From the NCBI GenBank assembly GCA_038502055.1, contig JAXRKN010000043.1, positions 682,001-746,000 on the forward strand: a stretch of DNA of 64,000 bases. The letters run 5' to 3'. The translations under genes and the position numbers were made by a program. The notes below the pieces were generated by a model. It was not told where the DNA came from. It was given only the letters and a program-made list of their open reading frames with translations, and did no database searches. Positions 37,201-49,200 of the stretch are shown here, piece by piece (the stretch's first letter is position 1; every line of letters begins with the position of its first letter). This DNA is from Tanytarsus gracilentus (taxonomy: Eukaryota; Arthropoda; Insecta; Diptera; Chironomidae).

Positions 37201-40200
37201 ATGTTTTAGATAAAATTCACAAAATATTTCAAAGAAAAAAAATTGGCAAAAATAAATTTTTGAAAGCAAATTTTTTAAATTTTTAACGTGTTTTAAGGGT
37301 CATATTTTTGAATTAAAAAAAATATTAATTACTTTTTTGGAAAATCCCAAAACGAGAAAGGTCATTCCGTCTAGAACACAAGCGCATAAAATTAACAACG
37401 TTTTCTGTTCAGTAACAACTTTCGAGAGCCCAAAATTGCACACTTGGGAGTGATAAAAATTAAAATATTCTTCTTACACCGCATTAAAAAAAATATTTGC
37501 GTTAGAAATTATCACGCAATAAAAGTTGAAATATTATACAAAATACGAGTAAAGGCGTGCGCGCTTAAACGAAGACATTTGTAGCGAAAAACCTTTTAAT
37601 TGATGTAACTAGCAACACAGGAATAAATCTGAAATGTAATAACAGCAAATTGTAGCCAATTACCTTAATGAAATTGTCGCACAATTTTCTCTCGCTATTA
37701 CATGAATGCTTACAAAAGGAAATGAAAAGAAAAAAAGGTTCATAAATGTTAAAGGTGAGAAAAGAAGAAGTGATGGAAGGTGCTGTACTGCAAAACTTTC
37801 AAAGTCAAAGCGGATTTTTTTCTTCTGAAGAATTTAAAAACAAACAACCACCAACACTTTTTCTAAAATAAACCTTGAAAAGATAAACTTCATCATAAAA
37901 GCACCGAAGCAGCTACCTTGGCATTGCTTCTTCACTCTCGGTTGCTTTCATCGCGGAATTGAATTTTCACACTCTCCGAATCTTCGTCGCTGTGACACTC
38001 GATACACACATGACTGAATATAAATTTTTTCTTCTTTCACAATAAAAAGACACGACAGAAGTGGGTGAAGGTCGACATGCGATGATATTATTATTGTGTG
38101 TATAAAAATAGAAATTAATTTGACAGAAAAAAACACCATTGACTGGATTTATCTTACAAATATTCAGCCTATATTTAGTGATGGAGATTTTAAGGCAAAC
38201 CAAGTCAACTTTTAAGGCAATAAAATTTCACGTTTACTTTAATGCCCTCCAAAATCTCATTTGGAAAAGCCTTAAATTTTAATTAGGCCAAATTGCTGGC
38301 ATATTAATAGTCAGTTTAATCTCTTCGGCTCCTCACGTTGAGCAATTAAAATGCAAAACGTTGGAAAAAGATCTTAAATTGTCTCGCGGAAATTATTCTG
38401 AGAAAATCTTTTGTTATTAAAAGAGTTGCTATGAAAATCCAATTTTGCGCGCAAAAGACGAAATTTATCGAGAGTGGTGGTTTTTTTTATAGTAAAACTT
38501 AAAAGTCAACAAAGAAGTATTTTTCTTACTTAATATAATTTAATTTTGTTTTTTACATGTTTTTTTTAATTTGAGCATTTGTAAAAGTTCTATGAGCTGG
38601 ATATGTTAAATGTTCTTTGGTTAAATTTGTGAGTTGATGTTTATAATTTGTGAGTAAAATGTTAAATTTGTGAGTTAAATTTGAAAAATATTAAACTGTA
38701 AATACTGTAATAAATAAATTTTTGATGTAATTTTTAGAAAATATGAAATTGGGAAAAAATATTTCACTGATAAAGCTTTATGGTGTTTGCTGAAATGTTT
38801 TAATGCAAATTACTATTTAATGATTTTTAATGATAAATTAAGTTTAAACGAAATAATTAAATTTTTAGAATTTTCCTTGGCTCCTCGTTTAAGGATGCTA
38901 AAAGGTAAAAAATATGTAGTATTAATGCATTAAGTTAAAATAAATTAGATGTATTGATATATTATTGCGCTTTTGATATTGATGAAAATGAAAAGAAAAT
39001 TAAAAAATAAGATTTTTTTTTCGTTCCTTAGTGTCCTCCGATAAAGTTTTAGTAATCAGTTTATGAGTTAAAATAATTCTGTAATAGTACTAATGATGCA
39101 ACTTTGAGAGTTAAAATTTTATTTTTTTCTAAAGAATTTTTTGAAAAAATATTTGTTGGTTTGTTCCCTGATAAGTTCTCTGGATCTTGGTTCCTTTGCA
39201 TGTTTATTTTAAAAATAATTTATTAGAAATATAAAAAAAGATAAGATTTTGTAAAATATAGTTTTATTTTTTTAATCTGCCTCCTTGTAGTGCCTTTTTA
39301 TCGCTTCAACATTGTTTTTTCTAGCATTCTCACATCTTCTATTTTTTATTAATTTTTAATTTTCTTAAATCTCGTTGCGCAATCAAATGGATATTTTTAT
39401 TTACTGGCAGTGCCACTGGGGATCATGTCCATATTAAAAACTTTATGTCCTTATTGAATTGTATTAAATGGTTAATGATTGGTGTGGTATTTTTGAATCA
39501 TGTCCAATTTTTTTTTTTTTGTTTTTTGATGGCGTGTTGAAACGATTGGTTTAATTTTTAGTATTGTTTTTGTGTCATTTGTACTGAAAGACCTAGTTAC
39601 TACCTAGATTAGAGAAGCCATGGACAAGTTTAAGAGAGTCATTTTGGGAGTCTCGGAGAAGATATCCTATAGAGGAACCAACTTCCAGCGGAGGAACCAA
39701 CATCCAGCGGAGGAACCAACATCCAACTGAGGAACCAACATCCAGCTGAGAAACCAACATCCAACTGAGGAAAAATCAGTGTAGGAATAAATAGTCAGCC
39801 AAAAATGTCACTCGATTGCTGATGAATTGAGTTCAACGATACAGAAGATATAGAGAAAATTTGTATGGAAAATGGACATTAGAGCTGTCCGTGGCACGAC
39901 CTATGGTCACTGCCAAATATTAAAATAGCTGAAACTAGACCCTCAGAGCTACCATCTGGTGAAAACCTGAAGTCTCTAGCTGGTCAGGGGCGAGATCTCG
40001 AAGCATAGACAGACAGACGGACGGAATCCGAATATAATGTTACACCACTCGTGGTTACACTAAAAATATCTTCGCGACTCGATGCCTATTGATAAATAAG
40101 ATATCACAACTGTTTTACGCTTTTTGAGAATAAAGCATTAGCATCAGTTTTGCTGTCCGTAAAATTTCTCATTGATTTGTATGGAATAAAAAGACATGGC

Positions 40201-43200
40201 TATGCGAGCGTTATATTTGGCCAAACAATGACAAAAATGATGCATTTATAAAAATCTTTTTAAATAATTAATAAAAATTGTGTGGATAAAGCCTCTGATA
40301 AAATCATAAAATTTATACACTCTACTCACAAATTATAGCATCAGAAAAATTATTTTTGCGCACTCCGTTGTTAATTTTTATAAATAAATAGATCAGCTAA
40401 ATAATGTGTTGAAATAAGAAAAATAAAATATTATTATGGTTTAAAAACTTTAGGCATTCAGCTCATTCTATACTTTTTAAAATGAGTCATCTTGTTTATT
40501 TTAATATTGGTTGTTACACACTTTAAAGGACAGACAAAAGAAAATACCCATTGATAAATTTACTCACAAATTATATGCACTCTTAAATAATATACACCCA
40601 CCCTACTTAGAAGAGTTTTGAATGTCTTTGCGTGTTTTTCTTGGCGTTTTGAAGCGTCTTAATATTTTTGAAAATTTGTTAGCAAAGCACCTGGTGTAGA
40701 GTTTGAAAAATAAATTAAATTTAAAAATGTTTTTTTGGAGAATATTAAATTAAATTTATGTTTAGTTCTTCAACTGACAAGAAATTGTTTAACATTTAAC
40801 TTAAAGAAAGTTTAGAAAACTTCTAACTTTCTTCATTTAAATTTAAATCTCAAAATTTCCAATTTTATCGCACATTTTCTTTATTCAAAAAATTTCATGT
40901 GTTTTATTAAAAAAATTTACGCACACTCATAGACAGAGTTTCCATTTCATCTCGATCTCAAACACTCATTGAATACAAATTACCTAAAGGAGCTAAAAAT
41001 TTCCATTTGTTACGCTTACAATCGAAGCCTTTTTCCCTCGTTACTGAACACCATGAATTTTTTTGCCAACTTGAAGGGAATTTTTATAATGAAAGCAAAA
41101 ATATAAATTTATTCTTTGATTAAATTTTAACGCTCAATTGAATTCATTTCCGGGAGAATGTTTTATTATTTTTAACAACAACAGAGTTCAGTTTTAGCAG
41201 CCATAAATATTTTCAATAAATTTCATTTCATTAAAAAGTGAAAAAACAGCTACACGAACTAACTTCTTACACTCAAGTAGTACACTCTGAAATTTTTTTT
41301 CATTAAAACTATTAATTAAGTTAATTAGTTCTCAACTAATCAACTTCATAATCCATCAAGTCAATATAATTTGTTCTTTTTCTCCCAGGTTACGGTCACA
41401 TTGCACCGAAGACTGTCATCGGAAAAATCTCGACAATTTTCTATGCAATTCTTGGAATTCCTTTAATGCTTCTTTGTCTATCAAATATCGGCGATATTAT
41501 GGCGAGTTCATTCAGGTGAGGTACAAAATTTTTTCATCCATCTCATGCAATTATTTAAATTAAATTATTTTTATAAATTTCAACTAAATTTTTAAATAGC
41601 TTTAAGTTAAAAAGCTTTTAAAGAATTTAATTTAAAATGACAACGAAAATTGACATATTTTCTTTTTATCATTGTCATACTCGGACATGTCTTTGATGCA
41701 TTAAATTTTGATGCATTCTGGGAATTGCTGCTGCAACACATAATTTTAACAATAGAATGTATATATGATGATAAAGAGTTACATAAAAGCTTGCAGAAAA
41801 TTCAATTATTTTGTTCATGGATGACAAAAATTAGATTTAGCCATGATGGACTCTTGAAGAGTTTTCAGTGATGAGATTGAAAAAATGTCAACTATGAAGT
41901 TTAAAGTGTAATAAAATCAATTAAAAGTTTAAATTTTCAAAAATATTTAATTTAATCTAAAACTTTTCTATAAGAGTCCATTAAAATTGTATTAAGCCAC
42001 AAATTTATCAAAATTTGACTTTAAAACTTCTCGAGGAAGTTTTCTTTTTAACATTCAAATCACATTCACATTTTCATTAAAAAGTTTCACAAACTCAGCT
42101 CAATGTACAAGTGAGTGAGCTTACTCACATACAGTGTATGACGCTTGTTACTTCAACAGATGCATATACGAGTGTAACATCGAGTTTTTCTTTTCAAAAA
42201 ATATCTCAAGCACGTTTCTGGTTTGCATGGTGACAAAAAGTAATTTTGTTTACAACCACTTGACATCAAATCAAGTTTATACAGAATTTTACTTTAAAAG
42301 AAAATTAAAGTTGTTTTTTGATTTTAAAAATTAGGTTTATTTACTGGCGAGTTTGTTGCTATGTTTGCACGAGACAGCCGAAGAAAAAACGAAGACAAGC
42401 ATCTCGTAGGCCGCCACCGCAGCAACTTATTTTACAAGATAGAGCAGGGTAAGTAATGTTTACGTTAAATTTTTTGCAAAAGTAGCATTGAGAAAAAAAA
42501 ACAAATGCACTCAGTAGATTTTATTTTAACCAAATCATCCATTAAAAAAATTCAGAAGATACTCGGGTCGTTTTCAAGCTCAATCCTCTATGAGACGATC
42601 AATTAGGACTTCGCAGCGTTCAGCAGACTCTGGGATTGATCCTTATTATGATGGAGGCATTGGTCATGCTTACTCAGAAATGGACTTTAGGTAATTTTTA
42701 AATATCAAATCATTGACAAGCCTATTTTCAAAAGTTCTACTGAAGTTTTAAAAGCTTTTTTTATAAAGTTTAAGTTTAAAAATTTAATACAAATTTAAAA
42801 TATCTCTAAAAGTTTTTAGAAGATTTTTATAAAGTTTAACGCAAAAGCTCTATTCAAATTTTAAGAGTTGAAATTATTTTAGTTAGACTTAAATTCACTT
42901 TAACAGAATTAAGATAGCATGAAAGCAACAAATTTAATCAAAGCTTAATTTCCCTTTGTTGCCATAAGCGGATTTCGATGTTTTCACAACGCAGCATAAA
43001 TGTCAAACGTAACCATAGATTTAATGGTCAAAAACGACCAAGCGTGTGAGTGGGCGATAATTCACAAATCAAAGTGAATTACTTCAATGAAATTTTCCTG
43101 GAATTCTTTCAAATGAAAATTACTGTTGTAAAATATTTGAGCAATTGATTTATAGTAATTAGGTCTTTCATATGTACTGCACATTGTTACAAACTGAATT

Positions 43201-46200
43201 TTCGTGGAATTTTATTTAAATGAGAAGCAAACTTAAATAAGCTGCAAAATGCAAACATGAAAGCCATAAAATATATTTTCTCGGTTTCATGCTCAACGAG
43301 AGAGGAAAAAAAGAAATGAGATTGAAATTGTATCCGGAAAATTTAAACAACGCACGTTTTCCATTTAGTCAAACATGGTTATTTTTCGAGTGGATCAGTG
43401 GTTGAATTCGAGTGCAATTTAGCGAACAACATAACAATAAGTGAGCTTACAATTCAGCGGTTCATTTAACTCAACAGAATAATGTTCAGTGCGAGAGAAA
43501 ATTTCATTTACGCAATATACGGAACCGAGCGGGGGGTTTTAATGACCATACATGATGCAGCTTGACAACAGATTTTTAAAAGAGATCTGTCCTCGATCGA
43601 TAAGCCACCCACAATATCCCTCGCTTCATTTGATGACAATCATCATCTTAAATCCATAAATATATTTCGCTGCGTCACACATTAAATGAGAGGCAATGTT
43701 TATGAGGTTGTTCCATCAGGGATAGCATTCACATGTACGACCGTGAAGAGCATACAAAAATGAATATCAGCCAACCATTATATTGCACAGCATAAAAATT
43801 CAGATGTCGTTTATTGTCTTCTTGAATGATACACACTTGCACGCATGTTTAAACTTTGTTCGGTTAGACTTGACATTAATTTTTTTGATTTTAAAATTTT
43901 CCCTTTAGAATTTTTGGAAATCACATAAAAAATTCCAGTAATTTTAAAAAATCCAACCCTTAAAAGTTAAAATACCCTAAGCTTCAAATGTAAAATAATA
44001 AAAAATACACACACGAGACTTTTGATGAAAACTTCAGTCGTCACATCCTCATGCTCACATGGATAATAAAACTTTATGACTTTTAGATATTCGGGAGCAA
44101 ATGGTGGCGGCATTAATGGCGAACAGCAATTGTATTACGATGAGCGTGAAAAAATGCGTGGTCGTTCTGTAAATCCACCGCACTATCGTGACCGGCAGCC
44201 GGCACGTTACAATGATCCGCGTTGTGGTCGAGATGGATTTCGAGGCGATAGATACACAGTTGATAGAGAGAGATTTTCTAAATTTCAACCGGATGACGAT
44301 TATGGTTACGATGAGGACGTTGAACAGCAGGCGATTCATGTGTCGAGGAGAGATAGAATGCGACGCAATTCACCACCACAAGATCGTAATATGAGATGCT
44401 CCGAGGACCGTCAAATGGGTGGAGGTTCACCGAGAAATATGAAAGCCGGTCGTGAGTAATTAAAAAGCTCTAAATTTTTTTTATTCAAACTTTTTTTACA
44501 GCGTCTCGCGTGCAATCTCTCGACCGTCGTATGATGCGACGAGATCCGGTTATGATTGAATTTGAGCGAGAGCAGTCTTGTAAAGCACCGATGTATTGTA
44601 ATAAATATGCCATGGATGACGTTGAGGAGCGAGGACCAAAACGACCAAACATGCGGAGTCAATCGATGCCACGACAATCACGTTACGGAGATCGTTTGAT
44701 GCCGCCACAACTTGCCGATCGAGAGCAGCGAGGCAGTGCGAGTGGTAACAGTGCGGTCTATGATGAAAATATGGATGACATTTCACCTCGAAAAGGTAGA
44801 AATAGAAAGTCAAGTCGACCCGGTAAGTTTGCTGTTGCATCCTGCTTTCTGTCCAATCTTCTCTCTAGAAATTAATTTTTAAATTTGATCGTCTTCAACA
44901 AAAAAAAAGACAACACAATTGCATACACAATGACCACACGTAAAATCTTCTCGAGCTTCATCCAAAAAAAGCTCTCACTCTATATCGATTGAACATGGCA
45001 AGAATAAGAAATGTCACATTGATGAGAAAGTTTTTCAATGACCACTTCTTCTTCGTATCTTGCTGGGCGTTTTCTATTTCTGCAATTTGAGGCAGGCAAT
45101 GTTTGAGTCCGAAGAAAAGTTTTAATTGCAAACAATTTTCCTTTTCTTACAAAAACTCTTGGAAATCTCAATTTAGGATGAGAAATGAAATTAAGATGAA
45201 AAAGGGTCTGGTAAATGACTTTGAGTGAGAATATTTAAAAGTTTCTTTTAGAGCTTTCAGGAAGCTTTCAAATTTTCAAAAGAGCTTTTAGAAGTTTTTA
45301 AATATATAAAAGCTTTTTAAATTTTAAAATATTATTTAATATAATAAAATACTTTTAATTCACTCAAAGCTCACTTTTAAAAGCTCCTTGTATTGATTTC
45401 AAAAAGTAGAATTTTTTGGCATTCTTGAAAAAGAGCCGAGTAAGAAGATTCATTTGACCATTTGAAGTTGGTTTTGCTTAAATGATGAAAAATCATCGAG
45501 GAAACCGCAGAATCCACTCAAACATGTATGAAAAAGTATTTTCAGCCATACACAGAAAAAAGGGTCAGTAGCATGCGGAGCGAGATTAAATTAAAACATC
45601 TCTGGATGCGATGTTAAAATTAAATTTTTTTCCTCTTCTATCTGTATCATTTTGGTGTTTATAGTTTCTAGAGCCGAGAGTAAATTTAAATGTTTATCTA
45701 GTGGCTTTTTTTGGATGTTATAAATGTTAGCAGAATTTTAGATTTCTCCACCTCCGATTGCATCCTCTCTCTCTATCTGCGTGGCCAGTTTTTGTATACG
45801 AATGTTGATATTAATTTTAAAGTTCGAAAAGAGCTTTTTGTTTATTTTTCTACAAAGTTCGAATTTCAATTTAAACTAAAAACAAATTTGTTGCAAAAAC
45901 TCTAAATTTATTTTTGAAATTATAAAAAACGTTGAATTTTAAATGATTTCTATAAAAATAAAATTTAAAATCACTTTAAATTTTAAATTCTTGCAAAAAG
46001 AGATTCAGATGAGTTTCAACTACGAATCCAATAAATGCGAGCAAAAAATCCTAGCTGAAAATTTAAAAAATCAATTCATTCGTCCCTGATAGGATGAGCC
46101 TAAGCACACAAATGAGATTATTGTTGCTTTTTTATTGTGTTTGATCCGGAAAATGCTCGAAATATCATTTGCATATATTCACATGAAACGTGTTCTACGT

Positions 46201-49200
46201 AATCATGAGACCCCATACACAAACACACAGAACCATTTTCAAAATGGATATTTTTATCGCTTAACTCTCTTCCTTTCATCACTATCATCATAATCATCCG
46301 GTACCAATGGCATTTTCAAGAGTTAAATTGAAATCCACTCGCAGCGACAGAGGCGGCAAAAATCAACCCATACATGATTTCTCGATATCGCTTTGAACTC
46401 TAAATATTGCTCAATTTTCTTCCGTTGCATGAAATTTTCAATTTTGTTCGCACATAAATTTTATTTATGAGTGCAGCGAGAGGAAATATTGTTTTTAAAG
46501 GCTTTTGCTCTAAAAATCACCACATAACTGTACACAATGGAGCAGTTTTCACAAAATTAAATCTTCAGCTCATAAATTGACTCGAAAGTACCATAAATAA
46601 TTCACAAAAATGTCTAACGCAGGGATTTGAGCTGATTTAAAGCAAGTCATAGCTCCACGACCGTTTTCAAACCCTGCATTGCATCATCAAGTATGTGAAA
46701 GTGACTGCATGGCGCGGTACTTAATTGAAATTCATGTTTTGCCATTTCCCGTCACACTTATGCCACACCATATACCGCGATGGATTACTTTTAATGTTTA
46801 TTTATATATGAATAATGGCATCACTCCGTCATCACAACTGCATTTAAATTAAATTTTATAACCGACGGCGCTAACTAAGTGAAAAGGTGCTTAGGTTTGA
46901 AAAACTTTTTAAAGTGAACAAGATTTTTTAAAAAAAAATTAAAATATTTTGGAAAGTTTCAAGAAAAAATTTAAAAATTTAAAAATGTAAAAATTTTACT
47001 TTTCAAAAAATCACAAAAGTTTTAAAAATTCAGATTTCTTTCTGGGGTTAGGGGGGGGGTTTTTCCTTATTTTTCAGTTATAAAAGCATATATAACAGAA
47101 ATAAAAGTTTTTTAAGAGAAAAAAAAAATATAAAAAAAAAAAAAAGTAAAAATAAAAAAAAAAAAACGCAGGGGAAGAAGTTTTAAGGAAAATAACAAGA
47201 GAAGATTATGGACAGAAATTCGAAATCTCTTCTTTAAAAAAATCCCCACCCTCAAAAAAACCCCTAAAAATGCCTGATTTTAAACATTTATGTTACTGGG
47301 ATTTATTTTTTGGATCTTGAGAGTTCACTCTGTCAAATCTTAATTTGCATCGAGATCCTGTATCGATTTTTTCAATATTTCAAACTCTGTCTTTTTTTTT
47401 TTTTCCTTTTCTTCCAAAAAAAAAAAATTTTTTAGATTTTTAAATTTAGGTTTTTTTTAATTTTCTATTTTCGGGATTTCCGGATTTTTTTTTTTCGGGG
47501 ATCCCCGTCCCCGGGGTCCCCGAAAGAAACTCTATTTAAAACTTTAATAATTAAAATAATTATTTTATAATTTGAAAAATCCTCATGTGACCTCTCTTTG
47601 TGACACTCAATCATTTTCATAAAAATTTTCCGACTTTTTACAAATTTTTATTACTCATAAATCATAATTCATTTTCTTAACGACACGAGGAAGACATAAA
47701 AAACAATTTTTGAATTAAATAAATCCATTTGATGGATGAAATGTAGCAAAATTCTTCTAAAACTTTGCAAATTATAAATTTTCATGCTTAAATGAGAGAG
47801 TCTTCATTGCATCCATTGAAATATTCTTTTGATGTTGGCTGTAAAATAAAGTAAAATTCATTCAAAGTCTTTTTCCTGAAATTTTACGCTCGAATAAGTT
47901 TTGGAAATCGTAAAGAATAATTTAGAGATGTTCACGTTCAAAGTTGTAGTTCGTTATTATCGTTTGCATATTTTTCCACCGAAATGACATCACAGCATCT
48001 CTTCTTTCGCCAGCATGTCAACACGAATGATATGACATGATGCTTCCTTAACGTTATGCACACAAAAAATGAAGAAGAACTTTGGTAGAAAAATAAAAAT
48101 GTGCATAGCATGCAGCAAGGAAGTGGAAACGAGAAGTCGAGAATGGCAAAGAGAGAATAATTAACTAACTAAAATGAGAAGAATCTTTTGTGTTGAACAT
48201 GGTGAAAGTTTCGTGTAAGAAGATGCGACAAAAAATGACTGCCAGCGTTGGAAGAAAAGTTTTAATAACTTTAATTAGAAATTAACAGATAATTAGGCGG
48301 AAATTTATCATATTTCTGGTAATTTATAATTTATAATGTGGTAATTATTAAAATTTTGAAAAAGTCATAGCTTTTTACTCGAAGAATTTTTTAAAAAAAT
48401 TTAAGATTTTAACATGAAAGAAAAGTTTATTAATTTTTATATTTTAAAAATTTATTTAAAAAATGATTGAAAATTAAATTTCTCCGTCACTCTTGTCGAG
48501 CATTTAAACTAGTAAAATCTAATTTTCAAAGATTTTTGCATAGAAAACTTTCAAGCACGAAAGTAAATCTTTTACCTAAAGTTATTAACACAATTTTGAT
48601 CCTCTTTTCTCTCTTTTTTACTTCCCCTCTTAATTCCATCACAAAGAAGGAAAATTTTCTCAATTTTTCATCATTTTCATATTGCATAAGTTATGAGCTT
48701 CACAACGAAAATGATTTGATTATATAAAGAAGAAAATTTACATTGACTCTCGTCTTCTTTTCTTCCAATTTTTTACTTCCTGCCGTCTGCTGTGTGCGGT
48801 GAGGATAAAAATATTTTGCGATGATGAAGTGCTCAACATTTTTAGTGTGCTTAAAAGCATTCAAGCTAAAATTTCTCCCTTTTTTGATACGTTCGCAAAT
48901 GCAATTCACGTCAACATTTTCGTAAGCGATAAATTCTTATTAAAAAATTCATTCGAGTTGTTCTGTGTAAATGATACACGCAAACGAGAATGTGATGTAA
49001 AGAGGTTGAGAAACTTCGTTGTTTAAATTTAAAAGATTTTATGAAAATTAATTTCCACCCCTTGACATCACCTCAGTGCGAAAAGTCACAATGCGGTCTT
49101 AATACACACAGTTAAAATCCCACTCGCACTCAGCTCACGACGGTAGTGCAAACATAACTCTCATGATTAAAAAAAAGGCACAAAAAATTATTTATGCCAT

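Noticed and set aside
44055..44840. Minus-strand ORFs over the channel loop exons
   Set aside because: Shadows of the real plus-strand exons, which have consistent splice phases with the other channel exons.
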